Shown here piece by piece: positions 7,829 through 16,774 of a DNA stretch of 36,705 bases. Every line of letters begins with the position of its first letter. The stretch's first letter is position 1. The DNA lies in the NCBI GenBank assembly GCA_004556545.1, contig SFGO01000017.1, positions 1 to 36,705 on the forward strand, in the 5' to 3' direction. The notes below the pieces were generated by a model. It did not search any database. It saw only the letters and a program-made list of their open reading frames with translations, and was not told the origin of the DNA. Source of the DNA: Clostridiales bacterium (GTDB lineage: Bacteria; Bacillota; Clostridia; Christensenellales; Aristaeellaceae). The translations under genes were made by a program, and so were the position numbers.

Positions 7829-10180
7829 CTATTTCAGGGTAACAACGGTCACGCCCTGCTCGCCCTCGCCGTACATGCCGTCCCGGAAGGACTTCACGTT
7901 CAGATGGCGCTTCAAATGCTTCTGAATGCCCGTGCGCAGAACGCCCGTGCCCTTGCCGTGGATGATGCTGACCTCGTTCAGCCCGGCCAGCACCGCATCT
8001 GCCAGATAGGTGTCCACTGCTTCGGTGGCTTCTTCCAGATTCATTCCGCGCACGTCCACCTCCATGGGAACGGTCTTGGCCGCGGCGGCGCTCCGCAGTA
8101 CCTTGCTGGCCTTGGGCTTTTCCTGCTCGATCACCCGCAGCTGTTTCAGCGGCACCTTCATCTTCATGATGCCCGCCTGTACCTGCACTTCGTTTTTGCT
8201 GTCCGGCAGGCTCAGCACTACTGCTTTTGTTTTCAGATGGACGATCTCCACATTTTCGCCCACCCGAACCGTCTTGGGCGGGGTAAAGCCGGTTTCGTTT
8301 GCCTCGCCGATGCCCTCGCTGACCGCGTCGAGGTTGTCGTCCATGCGCTTTTTCAGCTTTTGCAGCTCGTGCTCCGGGATCTGCGCCTGCTTTTTCATGG
8401 ATTTCAGCTCGCCGATAATGCCGTCCGCTTCCCGGCGGGCATTTTCCAGCACACGCCGGGCTTCGGCTTTGGCCTTCTGCATGCTCTTGTCTTTGCTCTG
8501 TTCGATCTCCCGGCGAAGCTTTTCCGCCTCGTTGCGCAGACGAACGGTTTCCTTGCGGGTCTCCTCCGCCATCTCCCGTTCGCGCTCGGCGATCTGCCGG
8601 TGATACTCCGCATTGGCGATGACGTCCTCGAAACGAACGTCCTCCTTGCTGAGCAGCTCCTTGGCGCTGTCGATCAGCCGTTCGGACAAGCCCAGCTTCC
8701 GAGAAATTTCAAAGGCGTTGCTCTTGCCGGGAATGCCGATGGACAGCCGGTAGGTGGGCCGCAGGGATTCCACATCAAACTCCACGCTGGCGTTTTCCAC
8801 GCCGGGCGTGCTCAGGGCAAAGGCCTTCAATTCGCTGTAATGAGTAGTGGCCATGGTGCGGATCTTCCGTCCCAGCAGCTCGCTCAAAATGCTTTGCGCC
8901 AGCGCCGCGCCTTCGGTGGGATCGGTGCCCGCGCCCAGCTCGTCAAACAGCACCAGATCGTTGTCATCCACATTTTGCAGGATGGAAACGATATTGGTCA
9001 TATGGGCCGAGAAGGTGGACAGAGACTGCTCGATAGACTGCTCGTCGCCGATATCCGCGTAAACATAATCGAACACCGCCAGCTCCGTGCCCAGCTCGGC
9101 GGGCACCTCCAGACCAGCCTGTGCCATCAGCGTGAACAGGCCCACCGTTTTGAGGGTGACGGTCTTGCCGCCGGTATTGGGGCCGGTGATAATGAGCGTG
9201 GTAAAGTCCTGCCCCAGCCAGAGATCGCTGGGCACCACCTTTTCCGGGTCGATAAGGGGATGCCGTCCCCGGACGATCTTGATCCGGCCCTCCCGGTTGA
9301 TCTTGGGCAGCACCGCCCGCATCTGACGGCCCAGAAGGCCCTTGGCAAAGGCAAAATCCAACTCCCGCAGAAGATCCAGATTGCCTTCCAGCGCCTCGCC
9401 GTAGGGAGCCAGCGAATCGGACAGCGCCTGCAGAATGCGGGTGATCTCCTGCTGCTCTTTGGCGTAAAGCTGCTTGAGGTCGTTGCCCAGCTCCACCACA
9501 AACATGGGTTCGATAAACAGCGTGGCCCCGCTGGCGCTCTGGTCATGCACCAGACCGGGCACATTGGCCCGGCACTCGGCCTTGACCGGGATGCAGTAGC
9601 GGTCGCCCCGCATGGTGATAATACTGTCCTGCAGGTTCTTGGCGAAGCTGGAAGAACGGATCATCTGATTCAGCTTGTCCCGCATGCGCTCGTTGGCGCT
9701 GCGAATCTGCCGCCGAATCTGATAAAGCTCTGCGGAGGCGCGGTCGGCGATTTCTTCCTCGCTGAGAATCGCATCGTTGATGTCCGTCTCCACCCGTTCC
9801 AGCACGGTCAGCCGGGAGGCCAGCCCCGTCAGAATGGGCGTGTCCTCCCGATCCCGCACCAGCGCGCTCCGGGCGGCGCGGGCAGCCCGAAGAAAGGCGG
9901 AAATATCCAAAAGCATCCGGGGGCTCAGGCATGCACCCTTCTGGGCCCGGGCAATGGATTCCCGCACATCCGGGTAGCTGACCAGCGGGTTCTGCCCCAG
10001 ATAGGTCAACAGCACCACGGCTTCCTCCGTCTCAGCCAGAGCGTGGTTGACGTCGCCCAGATCATGATAGGGTGTCAGCTCCAGACAGCGCTGCCTGCCT
10101 TCTTCGGTAATGGCGTTCTGGGCCAGCAGTTCCCGTATTTTCGTAAATTCCAGTACGCGCAGCGCACGATCCTGTTCCAT
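7829..10180 (-). CDS. mutS2: MutS2 family ATPase/endonuclease with C-terminal Smr domain
   Basis: This 783-residue protein follows the MutS2 layout. An N-terminal coiled region leads to the MutS ATPase core with Walker A TGPNTGGKT (332-340) and Walker B DELGAGTDP. A long charged coiled coil (about 515-610) follows, then an Smr nuclease-type domain at about 706-783 with VDVRGMNLEEA and HGKGTG. MutS2 proteins act on recombination intermediates; in Bacillus they also act in rescue of collided ribosomes. The start is set at the ATG at 10180 because AGGAG lies seven bases upstream; a longer frame would begin at 10204. The U32-type gene lies 44 bases upstream in the same direction. Confidence 0.95.
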   Translation of the reverse strand: MEQDRALRVLEFTKIRELLAQNAITEEGRQRCLELTPYHDLGDVNHALAETEEAVVLLTYLGQNPLVSYPDVRESIARAQKGACLSPRMLLDISAFLRAARAARSALVRDREDTPILTGLASRLTVLERVETDINDAILSEEEIADRASAELYQIRRQIRSANERMRDKLNQMIRSSSFAKNLQDSIITMRGDRYCIPVKAECRANVPGLVHDQSASGATLFIEPMFVVELGNDLKQLYAKEQQEITRILQALSDSLAPYGEALEGNLDLLRELDFAFAKGLLGRQMRAVLPKINREGRIKIVRGRHPLIDPEKVVPSDLWLGQDFTTLIITGPNTGGKTVTLKTVGLFTLMAQAGLEVPAELGTELAVFDYVYADIGDEQSIEQSLSTFSAHMTNIVSILQNVDDNDLVLFDELGAGTDPTEGAALAQSILSELLGRKIRTMATTHYSELKAFALSTPGVENASVEFDVESLRPTYRLSIGIPGKSNAFEISRKLGLSERLIDSAKELLSKEDVRFEDVIANAEYHRQIAEREREMAEETRKETVRLRNEAEKLRREIEQSKDKSMQKAKAEARRVLENARREADGIIGELKSMKKQAQIPEHELQKLKKRMDDNLDAVSEGIGEANETGFTPPKTVRVGENVEIVHLKTKAVVLSLPDSKNEVQVQAGIMKMKVPLKQLRVIEQEKPKASKVLRSAAAAKTVPMEVDVRGMNLEEATEAVDTYLADAVLAGLNEVSIIHGKGTGVLRTGIQKHLKRHLNVKSFRDGMYGEGEQGVTVVTLK

Positions 10181-10224
10181 AAAGGTTCTCCTTTCCTCCC
10201 GCATGCCGGGAGCAGAGAGGTGAA

Positions 10225-12630
10225 TTATTCCACGCCGCGCCGCCAGTGACCGGCTGTGGCGTTCACGGCAGGCGGAACGGACTGGCCGTCCCGCAGAGCC
10301 GCAAAGATTTCCGTGATTTGAAGCTGCTCCGCCGGGGTCTCCGTGGTGAAGCGCATCAGCATTCCTGCCCCAAGGGCCCGGCGTTCGCCGTCGCAGACCC
10401 GCAGATCGGTGGGCAAAGCATTATAGACATTCAGCCGACAGCCCTCCGGGAAGGCCGTGCGGCGCACGGGGAAGGCATAGCCCCGCTGATCCCGGAAAAG
10501 CGGTTCCGTCTGGCCGCAGGCCTGATCGGGCGTGCGGCAGAAGCGGCAGGCTTCCCGGTCATCCGAAAGCCCCAGCGTCACCCTGGCCGGGCAGTGATTC
10601 AGAATCATCAGCCGTTCCCGGCCGTAGACCGGGCACAGCGCGGGCACGGGCAAAGGCAGCAGTTCGCGCTGCTCCTGCTCCGTCCATTCCGGCCACAGGG
10701 TAAAACCGCTGACGGGAAGCTCCCGCAGGGCCTCCATGGCCCGGCGGTTCGTCACCGGCAGCGCATCGCCGAAAAAGACGGGCCAGCGTTCGGCAAAATC
10801 GATCTGCCCCATGCTCTGGGCAACGACGCCGCCCAGCTTTGCCTGTTCCGCCGCCCGGCGAATGTCCTGCAATTCAGGCTCGGAACACTGCACCGGCAGC
10901 ACCAGCCAGCAGCCGTCAGGGAGCTGTCGCAGGTCCTGCGCCAATTCTTCCGGGCGATAGCTGCAAGGCTGGAACCAGAGCCGATCCGCGCCGCGCTCCA
11001 GCAGCGGATTTGCCAAGGACGGGTCGGAAAAGCAGACGGTCAGCAGCTCTTGCGCGCGTGCATTTTCGTTCTTCGGCAGAGAGACGTTTTTCCCCCATTC
11101 CTTCTTTTTCGGAATTTTAGGCGTTTTTTCCTGCCCCGCCTGCCAGAAATGCTCTGTTCTTGCGGCAGTCAGGGCGGCGATTCCGTCCCGGCGCAGCGCG
11201 TTCAGGGCGCTGACCGGCAGAAACAGTCCGTCCGCCAGTTCGACTTTCAAATCTTCGGGGCTCTCCAGCACAAAGGGCGTATCTCCCAGCCGTTCCAATT
11301 GACGGCGCACTTCTTCCTCTGCGGCAGCTCGTTTGTCTGCCGTCTGTACCGGCTGGCCTTCCACCGTCACTGTGCTGACGCTATCGGAGAGTGTCAGCGC
11401 CATGGGACGGTTCAGCGCGAAAACGCCGTGCATCTGAATGGAAATAGGCCGGGGCGCGTGGCTGCGCGCCGCTTCCAGCTGCCTGGCATCGCTGAGGCGC
11501 GCCACTTCCGCGCCGGGAGCCGCCGTCAGGCCGGGCCGCAGCCGCAGCACGGCCTCCTGACCAGCCGAAATCTCCGGCCCGGAATACCGCAGGTCCGCAT
11601 CCTGACGCTGACGAAGCTGCAAGCTGTCGCCGTCATGCAGAGAACGGATCAGCCGCACTCGCGCCAGATTGCCCCGAACGGACGTGACCGTGCCCAGCGG
11701 CAGTCCCTCGTGGCTCACCCGTTCCGGCGCACAAAGAGCCGCGTCCTCCGCGCCGCCCGCGTGGCCCCGGGTAAAGCCGCCCCGGTTGAAGATCTGCCGA
11801 AGCTTCTCCATCGGCGCAGGGTCTTCCGGATCGAAGCGGCCTGCCGCCAGATCGTCCAGCGCACGGCGATACGCTTCCGTCACGACCGCCACATATTCCG
11901 GGCTTTTCAGCCGTCCCTCCAATTTGAGGGAACATACGCCCGCGTCCCAAAGCTGCGACAGAATGGGATAGGCGCACAGGTCTTTCAGGGAAAGCCAGGC
12001 CGCTTCTCTGCCGTTCCACTGAAAGCGCATGCGGCAGGGCTGGGCGCACCGGCCCCGGTTGCCGCTTCTTCCTCCCGCCATAGAGGACATCAGGCACCGG
12101 CCGCTGACGGCGGTGCAAAGCGCCCCGTGGGCAAAGACCTCCGTCTCCACGCCGGTCTCCGTCACCCGGCGGATCTCATCAAGCGAGCATTCCCGGGCGA
12201 GCACCACCCGGTCATAGCCGAAATCCCGGGCGAACCTTGCGTCGCTGGCGTTGGAAAGGGCCATCTGGGTACTGGCATGCAGCTTCAGCGCGGAAAACTC
12301 GTCCCGCACCAGCGCCGCCACGCCCAGATCCTGCACGATCACCGCATCGGCCTTTGCGGCGGCAATCGCCCGCAGCGTCTCCCGCACGCCGGAAAACTCC
12401 TTTTCCTTCACCAGCGTATTGACGGTCACGTGGACGCGCGCATGGTGCAGGTGGGCGTATTCCACCGCGCGGGTCAGCGTTTCATCGTCAAAGTTCACGG
12501 CGGAAGCCCGGGCTCCAAAGGCCTTGGAACCCAGATAGACCGCGTCCGCGCCGCTGTCCACGGCGGCATGAAGCGCTTCTTCGCTCCCGGCAGGGCTCAA
12601 CAGCTCCGGGATGGGATTTTCCTTTTTCAT
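10225..12630 (-). CDS. U32 family protein with DUF3656, RlhA-like
   Basis: The 801-residue protein begins with the U32 signature PELLSPAGSEEALHAAV. It carries the family cysteine region: EVFAHGALC (Cys172), SGRC (Cys179) and GRSGNRGRCAQPCR (Cys195, Cys199). Such cysteines hold an iron-sulfur cluster in studied members. The long middle part (about 390-480) fits DUF3656. This arrangement matches RlhA, the E. coli enzyme that hydroxylates a 23S rRNA cytidine, so an RNA-modifying role is more likely than proteolysis. The C-terminal part also has CRFCRTPDQAC, a second Cys group. GGAGGGGAG precedes the ATG. Assignment to RlhA function is by family only. Confidence 0.85.
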   Translation of the reverse strand: MKKENPIPELLSPAGSEEALHAAVDSGADAVYLGSKAFGARASAVNFDDETLTRAVEYAHLHHARVHVTVNTLVKEKEFSGVRETLRAIAAAKADAVIVQDLGVAALVRDEFSALKLHASTQMALSNASDARFARDFGYDRVVLARECSLDEIRRVTETGVETEVFAHGALCTAVSGRCLMSSMAGGRSGNRGRCAQPCRMRFQWNGREAAWLSLKDLCAYPILSQLWDAGVCSLKLEGRLKSPEYVAVVTEAYRRALDDLAAGRFDPEDPAPMEKLRQIFNRGGFTRGHAGGAEDAALCAPERVSHEGLPLGTVTSVRGNLARVRLIRSLHDGDSLQLRQRQDADLRYSGPEISAGQEAVLRLRPGLTAAPGAEVARLSDARQLEAARSHAPRPISIQMHGVFALNRPMALTLSDSVSTVTVEGQPVQTADKRAAAEEEVRRQLERLGDTPFVLESPEDLKVELADGLFLPVSALNALRRDGIAALTAARTEHFWQAGQEKTPKIPKKKEWGKNVSLPKNENARAQELLTVCFSDPSLANPLLERGADRLWFQPCSYRPEELAQDLRQLPDGCWLVLPVQCSEPELQDIRRAAEQAKLGGVVAQSMGQIDFAERWPVFFGDALPVTNRRAMEALRELPVSGFTLWPEWTEQEQRELLPLPVPALCPVYGRERLMILNHCPARVTLGLSDDREACRFCRTPDQACGQTEPLFRDQRGYAFPVRRTAFPEGCRLNVYNALPTDLRVCDGERRALGAGMLMRFTTETPAEQLQITEIFAALRDGQSVPPAVNATAGHWRRGVE

Positions 12631-12680
12631 GGCTGATTCTCCCCTCCGGGCCGGAGCCCTTCAGATTGTGTTCATACGAG

Positions 12681-12714
12681 AAAAGCGGCGAAAGGGTGTC
12701 GGCCCCTTCGCCGC
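12681..12714 (-). terminator. Rho-independent terminator after the cyclophilin gene
   Basis: On the minus strand the 12-base arms (12703-12714 and 12685-12696) pair with one G-U, and TTTTC follows. It lies 10 bases after the stop at 12725 and separates the cyclophilin gene from the U32-type gene. Confidence 0.75.
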
Positions 12715-12724
12715 CGGAAACGGC

Positions 12725-13240
12725 TTACAGCTTCGTAAAGGGATATTCCACACCGTTGGTTTCCACGCGAATGGACTGAATGCGCTGGGGTTCCAGCGGC
12801 CGATCCATCCGGTCGGTGCGCTGGGAGACGATCTTCTCCGCCTCCTCCATGCCCTCCAGCACCCTGCCGAAGGCGGCGTACTGGCCGTCCAGATGGGGGC
12901 TGTCGCTGGTCATGATGAAGAACTGGGAACCGGCGCTGTCCTTCATCATGCTGCGGGCCATGCTCAGAACGCCGTAGGTATGCTTGAGGTCGTTTTTCAC
13001 GCCGTTGGCGTTAAACTCGCCCTTGATGCGGTAGCCGGGGCCGCCCATGCCGGTGCCCTCGGGGCAGCCGCCCTGAATCATGAAGCCGGGGATGCAGCGG
13101 TGGAAAATCAATCCATCGTAGAATCCGCCGTTGGCCAGAGAAATAAAGTTGCCCACGCTCTGAGGAGCGATTTCCGGATAGAGTTCGCCCTTCATCACGC
13201 CGCCGTTTTCCAGAGTAATGGTAAAGGTGGGGTTTGCCAT
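12725..13240 (-). CDS. Cyclophilin-type peptidyl-prolyl cis-trans isomerase
   Basis: This 171-residue single-domain cyclophilin catalyses proline isomerisation during protein folding. The core is clear: FHRCIPGFMIQGGCPEGTG near residues 47-65, GVLSMARSMMKDSAGSQFFI around 95-114, and LDGQYAAFGRVLEGME near 122-137. There is no signal peptide, so it should be cytoplasmic. A GGAAGGAAGG stretch precedes the ATG. It has its own promoter and terminator and therefore looks monocistronic. Confidence 0.94.
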   Translation of the reverse strand: MANPTFTITLENGGVMKGELYPEIAPQSVGNFISLANGGFYDGLIFHRCIPGFMIQGGCPEGTGMGGPGYRIKGEFNANGVKNDLKHTYGVLSMARSMMKDSAGSQFFIMTSDSPHLDGQYAAFGRVLEGMEEAEKIVSQRTDRMDRPLEPQRIQSIRVETNGVEYPFTKL

Positions 13241-13347
13241 ACGTTGCGCCTTCCTTCCGCAGCTGCGCGTCTCTGCCCGCTGACGGAGAAAAATTCCATG
13301 AAGCTCCGTCTTTTCACAGGCAGGAAAAAACAGCTGAACATACGGGT

Positions 13348-13375
13348 ATTATACCATTTCGCGCTTGAATTGCAA
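13348..13375 (-). promoter_or_regulatory. Promoter for the cyclophilin gene
   Basis: Read on the minus strand, TTGCAA (13370-13375) is followed after 16 bases by a perfect TATAAT (13348-13353), with an extended -10 TGG. Transcription would start about 100 bases before the ATG. Confidence 0.75.
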
Positions 13376-13465
13376 CCCTTCCCCAAGGGGCCCGTCCCCG
13401 GAAACGCCCGCCGGACAGGGCTTCGGCCGAACCGATGAACAAACCGTTACTTTTTTGGCGCAAGG

Positions 13466-13494
13466 TTGACTTTTCCGGGATTTTCCTTTACCAT
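13466..13494 (+). promoter_or_regulatory. Promoter for the DUF1538 / P-II operon
   Basis: TTGACT (13466-13471), a 17-base spacer, then TACCAT (13489-13494). It is the only good plus-strand promoter match upstream of the DUF1538 gene. Confidence 0.5.
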
Positions 13495-13564
13495 TTTAGT
13501 ATCGTAAAGTGGGAGGATTTTCGTCCGGCAAAGCCTGGTCGCCGGACGCTGTCCCAAAACTTTT

Positions 13565-13573
13565 GAAAGGAGG
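13565..13573 (+). promoter_or_regulatory. Strong ribosome binding site without a canonical start at the right distance
   Basis: GAAAGGAGG is a near-perfect Shine-Dalgarno. The codon eight bases downstream in the DUF1538 frame is ATC (13582), and no ATG, GTG or TTG occurs in frame until TTG at 13609, about 35 bases away. A stop (TGA at 13564) closes the frame just upstream. Confidence 0.7.
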
Positions 13574-13608
13574 AACCAACCATCCGAAAACACATCCGAA
13601 AACAGGAA

Positions 13609-15120
13609 TTGAAACAAAACCACAGTCTTGTTCAGGAAAAAATCAAGGAATCAGCGCTGTCGGTGCTTCCGATTCTTTTGATCGTCGGCTTTTTATGCTT
13701 GTCCGTCTCCCCGGTGTCGCCCGATCTTCTGCTGAGCTTTTTCCTCGGCTCCATTTTGATCATCGTAGGCATGGGCCTTTTTACGCTGGGAGCGGAGACT
13801 TCCATGACCCCCATCGGCAACCGCATCGGCACGGCGCTGACCAAGAGCCGCAACCTGCCGCTGATTCTGCTGGTCAGTCTGGTGCTGGGCTTTTCCATCA
13901 CCATTGCCGAGCCTGACCTGCAGGTGCTGGCGGAAACCGTGCCCCACATCAACAACACGGTGCTGCTGGTCACGGTGGGGCTGGGCGTAGGCTTCTTTCT
14001 GGCGGTGTGCATGCTGCGCATCATCCGGGGCATTCGGCTCCGGTGGCTGCTGCTGCTGTTTTACGGCGTTGTTTTTGTGCTGGCCGCGCTGGCCGATTCG
14101 GACTTTTTGAGCGTGGCGTTCGATTCCGGCGGCGTAACCACCGGCCCTATGACCGTGCCCTTTATTCTGGCGCTGGGCGTGGGCGTTTCCAACATCCGAA
14201 GCGACCAGAAGGCCGAGGCGGACAGCTTCGGTCTGGTGGCGCTGTGCTCCATCGGCCCCATTCTGGCGGTACTGGTGCTGGGCTTCTTCTATTCCAGCCC
14301 GGAAACGGCGGCGGAGGTCAGCGTCCTTTCCTACGGCAGCACCACGGAGATCGGCCGGGCCTACCTGACCGCCTTCCCCGTTTATCTGAAGGAAATGGCC
14401 GTGGCCCTGTCGCCGGTGGTGGGGATCTTCCTCATTTTCCAAATTTTCAGCTTCCGGCTGAACCGCCGCTCCTTTCTCAAGATCTGCGTGGGCATCCTGT
14501 ACACCTACGGCGGGCTGGTGCTGTTCCTGACCGGGGTCAACGTGGGCTTCTCCTCGCTGGGCACGGTGCTGGGCGGGGCGCTGACCAACGGCTGGACCTA
14601 CTACTGGATGATTCCGCTGGCCATGCTGCTGGGCTGGTTCATCATCTCCGCCGAGCCGGCGGTCTATGTGCTGGAAAAGCAGATCGAAGAGGTCAGCGAG
14701 GGAATGATCCCGGGCAAGGCCATCAAGATAAGCCTTTCCATCGCCATCGCCGGGGCCATGGGGCTGAGCATGCTGCGGGTGCTGACGGGAATTTCCATCC
14801 TGTGGTTCCTGGTGCCCGGCTATGCGCTGGCGCTGATTCTGACCTTCTTCGTGCCCGACATTTACACGGCCATCGCCTTCGACTCCGGCGGCGTGGCCTC
14901 CGGGCCCATGACCGCCACCTTCATGCTGCAATTCATGATGGGGGCCAGCACGGCGCTGGGCGGAAACGTGCTGCAGGACGCTTTCGGCGTGGTGGCGCTG
15001 GTGGCCATGATGCCGCTGATCTCCATCCAGACGATGGGCGTACTCTACGGCCGCCGCAAGCCTGCCGGTCAGCCCGAGCCTGAATACGGCGACGACGACG
15101 TCGTCGAACTGTGGGGGTGA
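13609..15120 (+). CDS. DUF1538 family membrane protein, probable transporter
   Basis: This polytopic membrane protein of about 503 residues has two homologous halves. Each half carries the DUF1538 hallmark, FDSGGVTTGPMTVPF in the first and FDSGGVASGPMTATF in the second, along with an AEP motif in a hydrophobic segment (TIAEPDLQVL and ISAEPAVYVL). The paired halves suggest a transporter-like fold; the substrate is not known to me. The next gene, four bases downstream, encodes a tandem P-II-like protein that probably regulates it, as P-II proteins do for AmtB. The coordinates use TTG at 13609; the ribosome binding site points to an ATC codon at 13582, which would add nine residues. The gene is GC-richer than the flanking leader. 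Confidence 0.85.
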   Translation: MKQNHSLVQEKIKESALSVLPILLIVGFLCLSVSPVSPDLLLSFFLGSILIIVGMGLFTLGAETSMTPIGNRIGTALTKSRNLPLILLVSLVLGFSITIAEPDLQVLAETVPHINNTVLLVTVGLGVGFFLAVCMLRIIRGIRLRWLLLLFYGVVFVLAALADSDFLSVAFDSGGVTTGPMTVPFILALGVGVSNIRSDQKAEADSFGLVALCSIGPILAVLVLGFFYSSPETAAEVSVLSYGSTTEIGRAYLTAFPVYLKEMAVALSPVVGIFLIFQIFSFRLNRRSFLKICVGILYTYGGLVLFLTGVNVGFSSLGTVLGGALTNGWTYYWMIPLAMLLGWFIISAEPAVYVLEKQIEEVSEGMIPGKAIKISLSIAIAGAMGLSMLRVLTGISILWFLVPGYALALILTFFVPDIYTAIAFDSGGVASGPMTATFMLQFMMGASTALGGNVLQDAFGVVALVAMMPLISIQTMGVLYGRRKPAGQPEPEYGDDDVVELWG

Positions 15121-15124
15121 ACCG

Positions 15125-15790
15125 ATGAATTACATCATTTCGATCATCCATCCGGATGCGCTGGACGCCATGACGGAGCTCTGCCGGCAGCTGGGGATGC
15201 CCATGAGCATCGCAACCCACGGCCGCGGCACCGCCACCCGCAGCATGATGGATCTGCTGGGCATCGAGAACAACTTCAAGCGCATCGTTCTGAACGTTGC
15301 CAGCCCGGAAAAAACCCGGGAGCTGATCCGGGAGCTGAAGCGCAAGCTGTTTCTGGGCATGCCGGGACAGGGCATTACCATCGCTGTACCCGTGAAAAGC
15401 GTGGGAGGAGGAAAAACTTTGGCATATCTCAGCGGCGAGCAGTCGCCCAAATATACCCCGGAGCTGAATTTCGACTACGAGCTGATTCTGGCCGTTGCCA
15501 ACGAGGGCTGCACCGATCTGGTGATGAACGCCGCCCGGGCTGCCGGGGCTACCGGCGGCACCGTGGTGCATGGCAAGGGCACCGGCTCCCATAACGCCCA
15601 GAAGTTCTACGCCGTTTCTCTGGCTTCCGAAAAGGAGATCGTCCTCATTTTGACCAAAACCGGCCAGAAAGCGGACATCATGCGTTCCATTCTGAAAGAA
15701 GCGGGGCCGGATTCTCCCGCCGGAACGGTCGTATTCTCCCTGCCGGTGACGGAAATCGCCGGGTTTGGATTTACGAAAGAGGAGGAATAA
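15125..15790 (+). CDS. Tandem P-II-like regulatory protein
   Basis: The 221-residue protein contains two P-II (GlnB-like) ferredoxin folds in one chain. The first runs from about 1 to 105, starting MNYIISIIHPD. The second runs from about 113 to 215, starting YELILAVANEGCTDLVMNAARAAGATGGT. Both show the glycine-rich segment after the second strand (HGRGTATRS and HGKGTGSHN) that binds nucleotide in P-II proteins. The uridylylated T-loop tyrosine of GlnB is not evident. Its position directly after the DUF1538 gene implies it senses a nucleotide or metabolite and gates that membrane protein. Its last 20 bases overlap the 3' end of convergent ispE. Confidence 0.85.
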   Translation: MNYIISIIHPDALDAMTELCRQLGMPMSIATHGRGTATRSMMDLLGIENNFKRIVLNVASPEKTRELIRELKRKLFLGMPGQGITIAVPVKSVGGGKTLAYLSGEQSPKYTPELNFDYELILAVANEGCTDLVMNAARAAGATGGTVVHGKGTGSHNAQKFYAVSLASEKEIVLILTKTGQKADIMRSILKEAGPDSPAGTVVFSLPVTEIAGFGFTKEEE

Positions 15791-16694
15791 ACCTCACGCC
15801 CTCGGCTTCCGTGCAGGTCACTGCGCGGAAGCCTTTTTCATTGTCAAGCCCTGCAAGCGCCGCTTCCGCTTCTTCTTGAGCGTCAAATAAGCCGTAGACC
15901 ACCGAGCCGCTGCCCGTCATCATGGCCCGCAGCGCGCCAAGCGCTTCCAGACGGCGAAGGGCACGGTTCAGTTCCGGCCGTTTTTCTACGCTGACTTCCT
16001 CCAGAACATTCTTCATGGAAGCCGCAAGCGCGGCCCAATCGCCTGTCAGCAGGGCCTGCTGCGCCCGAAGGGTCTGGGGGCGGGCCAGCTTTTCCGGGGG
16101 AGTGTGGTCGAAGGCGGAAAAGATTTCGCCGGTGCTCAGGCCGTCGCAGGGCTGCCACAGCACCAGCCAGCCCTGCGGTGCAGGGGTCAGGGAGGTCAGC
16201 TTTTCGCCGATGCCCTCCGCCCGGCACAGGCCGCCCCGCACCAGAAAGGGCACGTCCGCGCCCACGGTCAGGCCGATGCGCTCCAGCTCGTCCGTAGAAA
16301 AAGGCAGATTCCACAGGCGGTTCAGGCCGATCAGCGCCGCCGCTGCATCCGCGCTGCCGCCGCCCATGCCCGCACCGGAGGGGATTTCCTTGCGCAGACG
16401 CATGCGCGCGCCTTTTTGGATCCCCGCGGCTTTTTGCAGCGCCCGGGCGGCTTTGACGACCAGATTGTTTTCATCAAAAGGCACGGGAGCGGCGCAGGCT
16501 TCGCCGTCGCCCGTTTCGGTGCGGAAGCCCTGCCCCGCGTCCTCCAGCGTAAGCCGGTCGCTTTCCTCCAGCCAGAGGGTGTCGGCCAGCCGGACGGACT
16601 GCATCAGCATATCCATCTGATGATAGCCGTCGGCCCGTCGGCCCAGAATGTCCAGCGTCCAGTTGATTTTCGCCCGCGCCTTGAGACAAAGCAT
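15771..16694 (-). CDS. ispE: 4-diphosphocytidyl-2-C-methyl-D-erythritol kinase
   Basis: The 307-residue GHMP kinase phosphorylates CDP-methylerythritol in the non-mevalonate isoprenoid pathway. It starts with the IspE-typical AKINWTLDILGRRADGYH (Lys9 early in the active site). The ATP-binding PSGAGMGGGSADAA lies at about 105-118, and VGADVPFLVRGG carries the catalytic aspartate region. The start is the ATG at 16694, where GAGG lies nine bases upstream; the open frame extends further up without a ribosome binding site. The stop codon lies inside the end of the convergent P-II-like gene. Confidence 0.94.
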   Translation of the reverse strand: MLCLKARAKINWTLDILGRRADGYHQMDMLMQSVRLADTLWLEESDRLTLEDAGQGFRTETGDGEACAAPVPFDENNLVVKAARALQKAAGIQKGARMRLRKEIPSGAGMGGGSADAAAALIGLNRLWNLPFSTDELERIGLTVGADVPFLVRGGLCRAEGIGEKLTSLTPAPQGWLVLWQPCDGLSTGEIFSAFDHTPPEKLARPQTLRAQQALLTGDWAALAASMKNVLEEVSVEKRPELNRALRRLEALGALRAMMTGSGSVVYGLFDAQEEAEAALAGLDNEKGFRAVTCTEAEGVRFIPPLS

Positions 16695-16723
16695 TGCATC
16701 GTTCCTCTTTTCTGTGATATAGT
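16694..16723 (+). promoter_or_regulatory. Promoter for the DUF1934 operon
   Basis: TTGCAT (16694-16699), an 18-base spacer, then TATAGT (16718-16723). It overlaps the start region of divergent ispE. Confidence 0.5.
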
Positions 16724-16774
16724 ACATTCGTTTCAGGATTTCCATAATGAGGTGGTAGTACGCTTACGATTCCC

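Noticed and set aside
7904..12636. Two very long plus-strand open frames opposite mutS2 and the U32 gene (7904-10249 and 10246-12636)
   Set aside because: They are antisense shadows of GC-biased genes: repetitive His/Gln/Arg-rich translations, no ribosome binding sites, and the opposite strands encode clear families.
13693..14931. Long minus-strand frame opposite the DUF1538 gene
   Set aside because: Gln/Gly/His-rich translation without family features; the plus strand has duplicated DUF1538 motifs.
15771..15790. Overlap of the P-II-like and ispE 3' ends as a possible regulatory antisense
   Set aside because: Twenty-base convergent overlaps are common in compact genomes and nothing else supports regulation.
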